Origin: Corynebacterium sp.
GTDB taxonomy: Bacteria; Actinomycetota; Actinomycetes; Mycobacteriales; Mycobacteriaceae
NCBI GenBank assembly: GCA_030450335.1
Contig: JAKDIS010000049.1
Coordinates: 1-17,197, forward strand
DNA: 17,197 nt
Direction of reading: 5' to 3'
Shown: in pieces, positions 9,169-17,197 of the stretch
How positions within the stretch are numbered: the first letter of the stretch is position 1
Layout: the number at the start of each line of letters is the position of its first letter
The notes under the pieces: generated by a model
Database searches by the model: none
Seen by the model: the letters and a program-made list of their open reading frames with translations, nothing else
What the model was told of the DNA's origin: nothing
Made by a program: the position numbers and the translations under genes

Positions 9169-12100
9169 CTAGGAGGAGCCGGAGGGTTCGGCAGGTTTGG
9201 GGTCCATGCGTTGGGAAATGACCCGCGTGACGCCGTCGCCGCGCATGGTCACCCCGTAGAGCACGTTGGCCACGTCCATGGTGGGCTTCTGGTGGGTGAT
9301 CACGATGAGCTGCGAGTCTTCGCGCAGTTCCTCGAACAGGGCGATGAGCCGACGCAGGTTCACGTCGTCCAGCGCGGCCTCGACCTCGTCCATGACGTAG
9401 AAGGGGCTGGGGCGGGCGCGGAAGATGGCGACGAGCAGCGCCAGGGCGGTCAGCGACTTCTCCCCGCCGGAGAGCAGCGAGAGGCGTTTGACCTTCTTGC
9501 CGGGCGGGCGGGCCTCGACCTCGATGCCGGTGGTGAGCATGTCGTCGGGGTCGGTGAGCACCAGGCGTCCGGCGCCGCCGGGGAACAGCGTGTCGAAGAC
9601 GCGGGGGAACTCGTCCTCCACGTCGTTCCACGCCTCGGTGAACAGGGTGAGGATGGTGTCGTCGACGTCCTTGATCACCCCGTCGAGGTCGTCGCGGGCC
9701 TTCTCCACGTCATCGAGCTGGGTGGCCAGGAAGCGGTGGCGCTCCTCGAGGGCGGCGTACTCCTCCAGCGCCAGGGGGTTGACCTTGCCCAGCGAACGCA
9801 GGGACTTCTCGGCCTGCTTGAGTTCACGGGCGGCGAGATCACGGTCGAAGTCCTCGCCCGGGGCCTCGGCGAGCAGCTGGGCTGAGCTCATGCCGAGCTG
9901 GTCCATGGCCTGTTCCAGGGCCTGCTCGATGCGCAGCTGCGCCTGGCTGCGGGCGATCTCGGCGGTGTGGGAGGTGTTGGTCAGGTGGTTCAACCGCAGG
10001 GTCAAGGTGTTGACCTTGTCCTTGCGTTCATTCAGTGCGCCCTGCCACTGCCGGTGCGCCTCGTCGGTGCGCGCCCGGGTGCCTTCGGCACGGTCCAGGG
10101 CGTCGCGGATGCGCAGGTCCACGCGCCTGGCCTGCTCGGCGACGACGGCGGCGCGCTCACGTGCTGCCCGACGACTCGCGGCCGCACGTTCGAACTGCTC
10201 GCGTGCCGCGGTCTCCTGGCGGGCCTGGCGGCGCAGCCCCTCGGCCCGTCCACGGTGGTTGCCGGCGCGTTCCTCGGCGGTGCGCAGCGACAGCCGGGCC
10301 TCCATCTCCATGGCGCGCGCCTGGGTCAGCGCCTGGGACGCCGCATCGCGTTCTGCGGTGGACGGTTCGGCGTCACCGCCGGGGCTCTCTCCTTCCTCAT
10401 CCAATCGCGCCAGACGCTCGGCGACCTCGTCGGCCTCGGTGGCCAGCGCGTCGCGGCGGGCTTCGGCCTCGTCGCGTTGGGCGACGACCTTGTCCAGCAG
10501 TCGGCGAGCCTGGCCCGCACTGCGCTCGGCGGCCTCGGCCCGCTGGCGGGCGGCGGTGAGCCGGGTACGGTGGTCGCGCACCGCGGCGGTCGCCCCGGCT
10601 GCGGCGGTGCGCAGCTCCTCGGCGGCCTGTTCGGCGCCGGTGAGTGTGGCCTGCAGGTCGGCGAGTTCCGCCTGACGTTCGGCGATCTCCCCGGACGCCC
10701 GGTCGATGCGGGTGGACAGCTCCACCGGGGTCGTCCCGCCGGAGCCGGCGGCGACCCAGCCGGCGCCGAGGAGCACACCGTCGGCGGTGACGGCGCGCAG
10801 GCGCGGGTCGGCGGCGACCACGCGGCGTCCTTCCTCGACACCGGGGACGGCGACGACGTCGACGAGCAGGGCGGTGACGGCCGGTACCACGGCGTCGTCG
10901 ACCTCCAGGTGGTCGAGCAGCCAGCCGGCCCGGGAGTCTGAGGTGGCGATCGCCGTGGAGTCCAGGCGCCAGGAGCCGCCCGCCCCCTCACCGGCAGCTG
11001 CACCGTCACCGGCGAGCAGGACGGCGCGTCCTTCCGCCGCCTCCACCAGGGCGTCCACCAGCGAGTCCACGGAGCCGGCGTCGCCGCCGGCGAGCCCGGC
11101 GGGCAGCACCGCGGCGACCGCGCGCTCCCAACCGTCGTGCACGCTCAGCAGGTCGGCGAGTGGACGCAACGCGTCCAGCCCACGCTCGGCGGCCGCACGC
11201 ACCGCCACCGCCGCACCGTCGGTGGGACGCAATTGATCGCGCCAGGCGTCCACCGACGCCTCCAGCGAGGCGACGGCGCGTTCCAGGTCGCGTTCGGAGC
11301 CGCGCAACTCCCCCACCCGCCGGTCGGCGCCGGTGGACTCCTCGGCCGCGCGTGCCGCGGCGTCCTCCAGTCCGGCACCCTGGTTCTCCAGCTCGGCCAG
11401 CGCGTCGGCGGCGTCGGCCGCCTCGGAACCCGAGGTTGCCTCCAGGGCCTCGCGCTGCTCGTCGACGGACTGCTGGAGCCTCTCGATCTCCTCGGCCGCG
11501 GCGGTGCGCCGCTGGTCCACGGCGTCCTGCTGGGCGAGCAGCCGGACGATCCCCTCCCGCCGGTCGGCGATCGCGCGGACCTGTGCGAGGTGCTCGCGCT
11601 CGGCCTCACGGGCGGCCTCGTCACGGGCGGCGACGTCCTCCCGGATGTTCTCCAGCCGCTCCGCGGCGAGCTCGACCTCCTCGTCGAGCACCGACTGCTC
11701 CTCCTCCGCCTGCTCGGCGCGGGCGATGAGCTCGTCGGGGTCCTGGCCGGTCCAGGTGGTGTCGGCACCGGAGTCGTCGGCCCGGTCGGCGGCGATGCGC
11801 AGGGTGGCCGAGTTCTTCTCGGCGACCGTGGACAGCCGAAACCACAGGGACTTCGCCGCCTCGGCCTCCTCCAGGGCGGTGCGCAGCTCCTCCTCGGTGA
11901 CCGCCAGCGCGGTGGTGTGCTCCTCGAGCTCGGCGTTGAGCTCGGCGATGTCGGCGTCGAGGACCTTGGTCTGTGCGTCGGCGTCGTTGAGTTCCTCGGA
12001 GAGCCGACGGACCTTGTCGGCGGTGAGCAGCAGCCGGTTAGAACGGATCGTGGCCTGCACCTGCTCGGCGCGTTGGGCGGCCTCGGCCTGGCGTGCCAAC

Positions 12101-12711
12101 GGCTTGAGCTGCTTGGCCAGCTCGTCGGTCAGGTCGTGCAGACGATCCAGGTTGCCTTGCATCGACACCAGCTTGCGCTGGGCCTTCTCCTTGCGACGGC
12201 GGTGCTTGAGGACGCCCGCGGCCTCCTCGATGTAGGCGCGGCGTTCCTCCGGACGCGACTCCAGGATCTGGGCGAGACGCCCCTGCCCGACGATGACGTG
12301 CATCTCGCGGCCGATGCCGGAGTCCGACAGCAGCTCCTGGATGTCCATCAGACGGGCCTTGGAACCGTTGATCTCGTACTCGCTGGCCCCGTCGCGGAAC
12401 ATGCGCCGGGTCACGGAGACCTCGGAGTAGTCGATGGGCAGCGCGCCGTCGGCGTTGTCGATGGTCAGGGTGACCTCCGCGCGGCCCAGGGCCTTACGGT
12501 CGCCGGCGCCGGCGAAGATGACGTCCTCCATCTTGCCGCCGCGCAGGGTCTTCGCGCCCTGTTCGCCCATCACCCAGGCGAGTGCGTCGACGACATTGGA
12601 CTTACCGGATCCGTTCGGCCCGACGACCGCGCAGATTCCGGGTTCCAGTTTCAGGGTCGTCGCCGACGCGAAGGACTTGAAACCCTTCAGGGTCAACGAC
12701 TTGAGGTGCAT
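9169..12711 (-). CDS. smc: chromosome segregation ATPase Smc
   Basis: Core of the condensin-like SMC-ScpAB complex that compacts and separates chromosomes. With the ATG at 12711 the protein is 1180 aa, normal for the family. It opens with MHLKSLTLKGFKSF, has Walker A GPNGSGKSN (31-39), the head signature ILESRPEERRAYIEEAAGV (about 150-170), coiled coil, a hinge at about 495-665, a second coiled coil, GKVNPLALEEY near 975, the ABC signature LSGGEK (1080-1085) and Walker B FYVMDE with D1108/E1109. A longer reading frame from GTG at 12759 adds 16 residues and overlaps acyP; I reject it because the family consensus begins at MHLKSL. The ribosome site is probably GAGGT overlapping the acyP stop, about 13 bases from the ATG, which points to coupled translation. 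The downstream 1212 aa gene follows after 11 bases. Confidence 0.97.
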   Translation of the reverse strand: MHLKSLTLKGFKSFASATTLKLEPGICAVVGPNGSGKSNVVDALAWVMGEQGAKTLRGGKMEDVIFAGAGDRKALGRAEVTLTIDNADGALPIDYSEVSVTRRMFRDGASEYEINGSKARLMDIQELLSDSGIGREMHVIVGQGRLAQILESRPEERRAYIEEAAGVLKHRRRKEKAQRKLVSMQGNLDRLHDLTDELAKQLKPLARQAEAAQRAEQVQATIRSNRLLLTADKVRRLSEELNDADAQTKVLDADIAELNAELEEHTTALAVTEEELRTALEEAEAAKSLWFRLSTVAEKNSATLRIAADRADDSGADTTWTGQDPDELIARAEQAEEEQSVLDEEVELAAERLENIREDVAARDEAAREAEREHLAQVRAIADRREGIVRLLAQQDAVDQRRTAAAEEIERLQQSVDEQREALEATSGSEAADAADALAELENQGAGLEDAAARAAEESTGADRRVGELRGSERDLERAVASLEASVDAWRDQLRPTDGAAVAVRAAAERGLDALRPLADLLSVHDGWERAVAAVLPAGLAGGDAGSVDSLVDALVEAAEGRAVLLAGDGAAAGEGAGGSWRLDSTAIATSDSRAGWLLDHLEVDDAVVPAVTALLVDVVAVPGVEEGRRVVAADPRLRAVTADGVLLGAGWVAAGSGGTTPVELSTRIDRASGEIAERQAELADLQATLTGAEQAAEELRTAAAGATAAVRDHRTRLTAARQRAEAAERSAGQARRLLDKVVAQRDEAEARRDALATEADEVAERLARLDEEGESPGGDAEPSTAERDAASQALTQARAMEMEARLSLRTAEERAGNHRGRAEGLRRQARQETAAREQFERAAASRRAARERAAVVAEQARRVDLRIRDALDRAEGTRARTDEAHRQWQGALNERKDKVNTLTLRLNHLTNTSHTAEIARSQAQLRIEQALEQAMDQLGMSSAQLLAEAPGEDFDRDLAARELKQAEKSLRSLGKVNPLALEEYAALEERHRFLATQLDDVEKARDDLDGVIKDVDDTILTLFTEAWNDVEDEFPRVFDTLFPGGAGRLVLTDPDDMLTTGIEVEARPPGKKVKRLSLLSGGEKSLTALALLVAIFRARPSPFYVMDEVEAALDDVNLRRLIALFEELREDSQLIVITHQKPTMDVANVLYGVTMRGDGVTRVISQRMDPKPAEPSGSS

Positions 12712-12727
12712 GGCGGAGAATTTTACC

Positions 12728-13021
12728 TCAGCGGGTCTCGAACCCGGTGTACTCGCCACGCGGGCCAGTCACCGAGTCCACCACGTGGTCCACCCGCCCC
12801 GGGGTGTCACCGGAGCGTAGCCAGTTCAGCAAGTCACCCGTGGCGGTCTCGGAGCCTTCGGCGATGACGAGGACGCGGCCGTCCGGGTAGTTGGACGCGA
12901 ATCCGGTGAGCCCGAACTCCAGGGCCTTCGTCCTGGTCTTCCATCGGAAGCCCACCCCCTGGACGTGGCCGTGCACCCATGCGGTGAGACGGGTGGTGGG
13001 TGCTTCCGGGTGCTCGCTCAT
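12728..13021 (-). CDS. acyP: acylphosphatase
   Basis: Small cytoplasmic enzyme that hydrolyses carboxyl-phosphate bonds such as those of acyl phosphates. The 97 aa protein is of typical size and has the active-site loop [12 protein letters not shown] with R26, and the catalytic asparagine N44 in [11 protein letters not shown]. The ATG start at 13021 has AGGA 8 bases upstream. It sits 16 bases before smc and 36 bases after the symporter stop, so it is likely part of the same transcript. In many actinobacteria acyP lies between mutM and smc; here mutM is not the neighbour. Confidence 0.94.
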   Translation of the reverse strand: MSEHPEAPTTRLTAWVHGHVQGVGFRWKTRTKALEFGLTGFASNYPDGRVLVIAEGSETATGDLLNWLRSGDTPGRVDHVVDSVTGPRGEYTGFETR

Positions 13022-13057
13022 GCGTCCAATCCTGCCATGGTGGCTGTGGTGGCCGCT

Positions 13058-14536
13058 CTAGCCGCGCAGCGTGCGTGCCGGCTGGGCGTCGAAGGTGTCG
13101 TCCTTGTCGTCCCAGCACTCCACGTTCTTCAGCTCGGGAAGCATGCTGCGCTTGAAGACGGGGTCGAGCCCCTGCTTGCGCTGTTCGTTGTAGTTGCGCA
13201 GCAGCTTGAGCACCACCGGGCACAGCGGGACGATCGCGCAGAGGTTGACGAGCACCATGATCGCGGTGAAGGTGTCGGCCAGGGCCCAGATGAGCGGGAG
13301 CTGGACGATGGCGCCGAGGAAGACGCAGATGACCACGAAGGTACGGAAGGCCAGCATGACCATCGGGTTCTTCGTGAAGTACTCCACGTTGGACTGTGCG
13401 AGGTAGTAGTTGCCGATCACCGAGGAGAAGGCCAGGAAGAACAGGATGAAGGTCACCGCGTGGATGCCCCAGTCGCCGACCTGGGCGGCCACGGAGTCCT
13501 GGGTCAGCGGCGAGCCCTGGATCTCCTCACCGAAGGGCGGGTTGGACAGCAGGATGATGAAGGCGGTGACGGAGCAGACCACCAGGGTGTCGAAGTACAC
13601 GCCGAGGGTCTGAACCAGGCCCTGCTTGACGGGGTGGGACACCGCGGCGGTGCCGGCGGCGTTGGGCACGGAGCCCTGGCCTGCCTCGTTGGAGAACAGG
13701 CCGCGGCGCATGCCGTTGACGAACGCCGCACCGACGGTGGCGCCGGCGATCTCCTTGAACCCGAAGGCGTGCTCGATGATCTGGGCGAAGACACCGGGGA
13801 TCTCGGAGAGGTTCATCAGGACGACGATGAGGCCGAGCCCGATGTAGGCCACGGCCATGAACGGCACGACCACCTGGGTGAAGGAGGCGATGCGCTGCAC
13901 GCCACCGAAGACGATGAGGGCGGTGAGTGCGGCGACGACCAGCCCGACGATGATCTTCAGGCCGGTGCCGTCGTTGTCGGCGGAGCGTCCGACGGATTCC
14001 ACGATGGCGTTGGTCTGCAGGGCGTTGTTGACGAAACCGAAGGTGACGGTGATGATGACGCCGAAGATCACGGCGAGGACGGGCTTGTTCAGGCCTCGGG
14101 TGATGTAGTAGGCCGGACCGCCGCGGTAGGCGTTGTTGGCGTAGTCGCGGGTCTTGTAGAGCTGGGCCAGGGTGGACTCCACGAAGGAGGTCGCACCACC
14201 TACGATGGCGATGACCCACATCCAGAACACCGCCCCGGGTCCACCGAGGGTGATCGCCACGGCGACGCCGGCGACGTTGCCGGTGCCCACGCGCGAGGCC
14301 GCGGAGATCGTGAAGGCCTTGAACGGCGAGATCCCCTTCTTGCCCGCCCCCTCCGGGTCCTTGCCGACCATCTCATCGTCCTCGTACGGCGCCTCGGCGA
14401 CCGCCCCGAACATCTGGGGGAAGAGCCGCAGCTGGACGACCGCAGTCCTGACTCCGAAGTACAGGCCGACCGTGACGAGAATGAAGGCGAGAACCAGCCA
14501 GATGTTGTCGTTCATGGATGAGATGAAGTCCGTCAT
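13058..14536 (-). CDS. AGCS-family sodium:alanine/amino-acid symporter
   Basis: Inner-membrane carrier that imports alanine, glycine or a related amino acid with Na+ (alanine/glycine:cation symporter family). From ATG at 14536 it is 492 aa with about ten hydrophobic segments. Family marks are SRVGTGNVAG (81-90), GGPGAVFWMW (98-107), RGGPAYY (138-144) and, further on, SNEAGQGSVPNAAGTA. Longer starts exist in frame (ATG at 14557, GTG at 14581), and none of the candidates has a clear Shine-Dalgarno sequence, so the start is uncertain. 14536 gives a short N-terminus (MTDFISSMNDNIW) before the first membrane segment. The substrate cannot be fixed from sequence alone. It is followed closely by acyP and smc. 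Confidence 0.93.
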   Translation of the reverse strand: MTDFISSMNDNIWLVLAFILVTVGLYFGVRTAVVQLRLFPQMFGAVAEAPYEDDEMVGKDPEGAGKKGISPFKAFTISAASRVGTGNVAGVAVAITLGGPGAVFWMWVIAIVGGATSFVESTLAQLYKTRDYANNAYRGGPAYYITRGLNKPVLAVIFGVIITVTFGFVNNALQTNAIVESVGRSADNDGTGLKIIVGLVVAALTALIVFGGVQRIASFTQVVVPFMAVAYIGLGLIVVLMNLSEIPGVFAQIIEHAFGFKEIAGATVGAAFVNGMRRGLFSNEAGQGSVPNAAGTAAVSHPVKQGLVQTLGVYFDTLVVCSVTAFIILLSNPPFGEEIQGSPLTQDSVAAQVGDWGIHAVTFILFFLAFSSVIGNYYLAQSNVEYFTKNPMVMLAFRTFVVICVFLGAIVQLPLIWALADTFTAIMVLVNLCAIVPLCPVVLKLLRNYNEQRKQGLDPVFKRSMLPELKNVECWDDKDDTFDAQPARTLRG

Positions 14537-14646
14537 GTTCGGGACGTTACTGCGCATCCAGTGAAAGCGACGTACCAACACCCGCTTAGGTGTCGCAGAT
14601 CACTTTTGTTTACCTCATTAGGCCACCCCCTGGTCATTGCCGGGCG

Positions 14647-15750
14647 TTATCGCTGCTCCGAGTCGGTAGGAGCCTCACCGCCTATTGCCCCGTCGGACGC
14701 CCCGTCGGCCGCTCCCGCGTCGCCGAGCAGTTCGGCGACCTCGTCGGCGACGTCCGACAGGCCGGGCTCGCCGTCCAGGCCGGCCTCGCCGATGACGTCC
14801 AGCAGGACGGCGGCGCCGTCCTCACCGAAGGCCGCGATGATCTGCTCCGCGAGGAAGCGGCTGCCCGGGGTCGACGGGTGCGCGGTCATGTTGAATCCGC
14901 GGGTGGTCCAGTCACGCAGCCCGGAGACGAACCGGTCGGCGTCGCGCGCGCAGGTGGAGTTGACGTCCACGGTCATGTCCCGGATGTCGACGAAGCTGAC
15001 ACCCGCCGTCTTCGCCGCGGCCTTCTGGTTGGCCTGCGTGGCCCGCTCGTACTCCGCGGTGCGCGGGGCGGGAGCGCCGGACGGCAGGTTCGGGATGATG
15101 TTGCGGTCGCAGTAGACCTCGTCGGTGCCCGTGGTCGACAGGCGGCCGAGCATGAGGATCTCCGCCGCCGGCGCCGCCTCCCTGACCTTCTCCACCGCCT
15201 CGACGAGATTGGCCTGGATCTGTTCGTCCGAGGTTCCCCGGCGCTTGTCGTTCATGCCGGCGGCGAGGACCACCGTGGAGGTGTCGTTGACATGCCCGGC
15301 CTGGATCGCGAGGTCGACACGGTGGAGCATCTCGGTGGTGGTGTGGGCGTTGCACGCCCAGTTCTGGACGGGGCGTCCGGTCTCCTTGGCGACCATCGCG
15401 GGCCAGGCGTCCGGGGCGACGAAGCACCCCGCCTGCCTCGGGTAGGCGAAGCCGAGCTGGGGGTACTTGTTGATCAACCAGTGCGAGTTGGCCGTGAAGG
15501 AGTCCCCGAAAGCGACGAGGTTGTTCTCTGTCTCCTCGGAGTACGGGTTCACCCGGGGGAACAGTGTGCCCAGCGTGGGGATGCCCGCGGATCCGGCAAC
15601 GGTCGCGGACGACCCGAGCGATCCTGAAGACCCTGAGGCCGGCAGGTCGTCGGCCGCGGCAGTCGGGGCGGCGGCGAAAACAATGGTCAGCGCCAGAATC
15701 GGGGCCGTGATCGCGGCAAAGGACGTCGGGCGGCGGCGAGGAGGTCGCAC
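14647..15750 (-). CDS. secreted SGNH/GDSL hydrolase, paralog 1
   Basis: Exported esterase-like hydrolase, likely acting outside the membrane on an ester-linked substrate; the substrate is unknown. The start is GTG at 15750, set by AGGAG (15760-15764) 9 bases upstream; a longer open frame to 15879 has no such site. The 367 aa precursor begins MRPPRRRPTSF and has a hydrophobic core and a cleavage site near residue 33 (PTAAA-DD). A short Ser/Gly linker follows, then the SGNH core: nucleophile S84 in VAFGDSFTAN, GMND with N167, and H291 in MTAHPSTPGSRFLA. Four cysteines (109, 133, 214, 267) could form two disulfides. An acidic Gly/Ala-rich tail (308-367) is absent from paralog 2. The usual Asp three residues before the His is Met. 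It is separated from paralog 2 by 166 bases. Confidence 0.92.
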   Translation of the reverse strand: MRPPRRRPTSFAAITAPILALTIVFAAAPTAAADDLPASGSSGSLGSSATVAGSAGIPTLGTLFPRVNPYSEETENNLVAFGDSFTANSHWLINKYPQLGFAYPRQAGCFVAPDAWPAMVAKETGRPVQNWACNAHTTTEMLHRVDLAIQAGHVNDTSTVVLAAGMNDKRRGTSDEQIQANLVEAVEKVREAAPAAEILMLGRLSTTGTDEVYCDRNIIPNLPSGAPAPRTAEYERATQANQKAAAKTAGVSFVDIRDMTVDVNSTCARDADRFVSGLRDWTTRGFNMTAHPSTPGSRFLAEQIIAAFGEDGAAVLLDVIGEAGLDGEPGLSDVADEVAELLGDAGAADGASDGAIGGEAPTDSEQR

Positions 15751-15866
15751 GGCAGAGTTCTCCTGAAGGTATGAAATGTCAGTGGCGGAGAGTGGTGGAT
15801 CATTGCAGCGCAAACAGCACGGCAAGCGCCCAATGAATCCCGGGTAACCGTAGTCGGCTAAGCACT

Positions 15867-15872
15867 CTATTA
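15867..15872 (-). promoter_or_regulatory. candidate -10 box for hydrolase paralog 1
   Basis: TAATAG on the minus strand, preceded by GCATG, lies in the AT-richer part of the gap between the two hydrolase genes, about 117 bases before the GTG start. No good -35 hexamer is seen. A GAATATTC palindrome lies just upstream at 15884-15891. Confidence 0.35.
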
Positions 15873-15916
15873 CATGCAAGCAAGAATATTCATCCCTACG
15901 TCTCCCCTACCCCTTC

Positions 15917-16867
15917 TCACCGAGCGCTGGCGGCTGCCACCTGAGAGGCGAGGAAGCGGGATCCCGGAGTCGAGGGATGGGAGGTCATGTTGAATCCGCG
16001 GGTGGTGATGTCCCAATTCCCGGAGATGTAGCGGGCGGCGTCCTTCGCGCAGCTGGAATGGCTGTCGATCGTCTTGGAACGGATGTCGATGAACGGCACG
16101 CCGGCAGACGCCGCCGCTGCCTTCTGGTTGGCCTGCGTGGCTCGTTCGTTGGACGCGGTACGCGGTGCAGGCTGGCCGGTGGGCATGTTCGGGATGATGT
16201 TGACGTCGCAGTAGACCTGGCTGGAGCCCGTGGTGGCAAGGCGCCCGAGGATGAGCACCTCAACCTTCGGGGCGACGGCGCGGACCTTGTCCACCGCCGC
16301 GACGAGATTCGCCCGGACGACCGCGTCGTCGACGCCCTGATTCTTGTCGTTCATGCCGGCGGCGAAGACGACCGTGGAGGTGTCGTTCACGTGGCCGGCC
16401 CTGATCGCCTGGTCGACCCGGCCGAGCATGTTCGCGGTGGTGTGCGTGTTGCACGCCCAGTTCTGGACGGGACGGCCCGTCTGGTTCGCGACGAACCCGG
16501 GCCATGCGTCAGCAGCTACGAAGCAACCTGACTGCTTCGGGTAGGAACTGCCGAGCCCAGGGTGCTTGTTGACCAACCGGTGCGAGTTGGCGGTGAAGGA
16601 GTCGCCGAAGGCCACGACGTTGCCCACCGTCCTCGAGGAGTACGGGGCCGAGGTCGACGATGACCCGCTTGAGCCACTCGATCCACTGGAGCCCGACGAG
16701 CCCGAAGAACTCGAGGATCCAGAGGATCCAGAGGAATCCGCTGAGCCACCTCCGGACGACGGCAGATCAGCCGCAACTGCCACGGGGGAGGCGGCGAGGG
16801 CCGAGAAGGCCAGGGCAAGGGCCACGAGCGGCGCCAGGGCGGTAGGACGGCGGCGAGACAGTCGCAC
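15917..16867 (-). CDS. secreted SGNH/GDSL hydrolase, paralog 2
   Basis: Exported hydrolase closely related to its downstream neighbour; by eye most of the core is identical or similar. The start is GTG at 16867, fixed by AGGAG (16877-16881) 9 bases upstream; the open frame extends to 17017 but lacks support there. The 316 aa precursor begins MRLSRRRPTALAPLV and has a signal peptide ending near residue 32 or 33 (PVAVAA-D). A Ser/Gly-repeat linker (about 37-75) precedes the SGNH core: S90 in VVAFGDSFTAN, GMND with N173, and H297 in MTSHPSTPGSRFLA. Cysteines are at 115, 139, 220 and 273, matching paralog 1. Met replaces the usual Asp three residues before the His. The protein ends soon after the core (AAASAR), without the acidic tail of paralog 1. 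No clear terminator follows the stop. Confidence 0.92.
   Translation of the reverse strand: MRLSRRRPTALAPLVALALAFSALAASPVAVAADLPSSGGGSADSSGSSGSSSSSGSSGSSGSSGSSGSSSTSAPYSSRTVGNVVAFGDSFTANSHRLVNKHPGLGSSYPKQSGCFVAADAWPGFVANQTGRPVQNWACNTHTTANMLGRVDQAIRAGHVNDTSTVVFAAGMNDKNQGVDDAVVRANLVAAVDKVRAVAPKVEVLILGRLATTGSSQVYCDVNIIPNMPTGQPAPRTASNERATQANQKAAAASAGVPFIDIRSKTIDSHSSCAKDAARYISGNWDITTRGFNMTSHPSTPGSRFLASQVAAASAR
16650..16757 (-). repeat. Ser/Gly codon repeat in hydrolase paralog 2
   Basis: Imperfect short-period repeats encode SSGSSG units between the signal peptide and the catalytic core. The serine codons are mixed, and GGATCC/GATCCA-like words recur on the plus strand near 16679-16730. It likely forms a flexible spacer holding the enzyme away from the membrane or wall. 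Confidence 0.75.
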
Positions 16868-17000
16868 GGCAGAGTTCTCCTGAAGGAATGAAGTGTCAGA
16901 GGTGGAGAGATGAAGAGAGGTGGAGGTCCGAGGAGGAAGCGAACACCCTCCCCAGATTCCCGGCGCCGCGCGAAGTGACTCGTGGCCCACAGAGAACACT

Positions 17001-17006
17001 ATTCTA
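17001..17006 (-). promoter_or_regulatory. candidate -10 box for hydrolase paralog 2
   Basis: TAGAAT on the minus strand is a good -10 match, 133 bases before the GTG start, in the AT-richest part of the right edge. A weak TTCTGA lies 16 bases upstream as -35. A second GAGAAT sits at 17035-17040, and AGAACAC occurs twice (16993-16999 and 17007-17013) around the -10 box. The rest of 16868-17132 shows no gene. Confidence 0.45.
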
Positions 17007-17132
17007 AGAACACACATTTGGTTCAGAAATCAACTATTCTCAGGGGTCTTTTCCGCCGGCCCCCCCGCCAACGTCCAGCCACGACCAACCGCGGATAGCC
17101 CCCTGCCAGCGCGCCGGTCACCCGTGTGCCCA

Positions 17133-17197
17133 CTACGCAGAGCTAACGGGCTGCCTCAGAATGGTGCGGAGCTTCTCCGGGGCCACGCGGCGGACGT
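17133..17197 (-). CDS. possible 3' end of an unknown upstream gene
   Basis: A minus-strand frame open from the window edge reads VRRVAPEKLRTILRQPVSSA and stops at TAG (17133-17135). The third codon positions are mostly G or C, as in the real genes nearby. Only 20 residues are visible and I do not recognise them; chance is possible in such GC-rich DNA. Confidence 0.3.
   Translation of the reverse strand, partial: VRRVAPEKLRTILRQPVSSA

Noticed and set aside
12712..12759. GTG at 12759 as the smc start
   Set aside because: It overlaps acyP and adds 16 residues before the family-conserved MHLKSLTLKGFKSF.
14590..14603. GlxR/CRP-like site upstream of the symporter (GTGA-N7-CAC on the minus strand)
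   Set aside because: Only the inner half-site bases match the TGTGA-N6-TCACA consensus; one such match is expected by chance.
15751..15879. N-terminal extension of hydrolase paralog 1
   Set aside because: The Shine-Dalgarno sequence and signal peptide place the start at GTG 15750; the similar upstream translation in both paralogs comes from shared leader DNA.
16868..17017. N-terminal extension of hydrolase paralog 2
   Set aside because: The extension spans the probable promoter, and the AGGAG-spaced GTG at 16867 starts a normal signal peptide.

Overview
This looks like part of a Corynebacterium chromosome, probably from a high-GC member of the genus. The window is very GC-rich. The gene set (rpsP, ffh, amt, ftsY, smc, acyP), an FtsY with an N-terminal membrane anchor, and the arrangement of ftsY and ffh around an ammonium transporter all fit. 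All genes recognised here run on the minus strand, so transcription goes from high to low coordinates. The genus call is an inference from recalled gene order, not from a database comparison.

In order of transcription (right to left): a possible 3' end of an unknown gene at the right edge; two tandem secreted SGNH/GDSL hydrolase paralogs (about 15.9-16.9 kb and 14.6-15.75 kb), each with a signal peptide, a strong Shine-Dalgarno sequence and a GTG start; an AGCS-family sodium:amino-acid symporter; acylphosphatase; the chromosome condensation ATPase Smc; a very long (1212 aa) protein of unknown function that starts 11 bases after smc; ftsY (SRP receptor); an ammonium transporter; ffh (SRP GTPase); and the 5' part of rpsP (ribosomal protein bS16).

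The symporter, acyP, smc and the 1212 aa gene are separated by 36, 16 and 11 bases and probably form one transcription unit. A striking three-copy inverted/direct repeat follows the 1212 aa gene. ftsY ends in a clear intrinsic terminator. The two core SRP-pathway proteins, Ffh and FtsY, lie on either side of the ammonium transporter. In the C. glutamicum arrangement as recalled, glnK and glnD lie between amtB and ffh; here amt is followed directly by a hairpin and ffh.

The best candidates for undescribed biology are the 1212 aa gene tied to smc, the repeat behind it, the expanded Glu-Pro repeat in FtsY, and the duplicated secreted hydrolases, which share a core and 5' leader but differ in linkers and tails. 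I found no CRISPR array, insertion sequence, phage gene, tRNA or rRNA.
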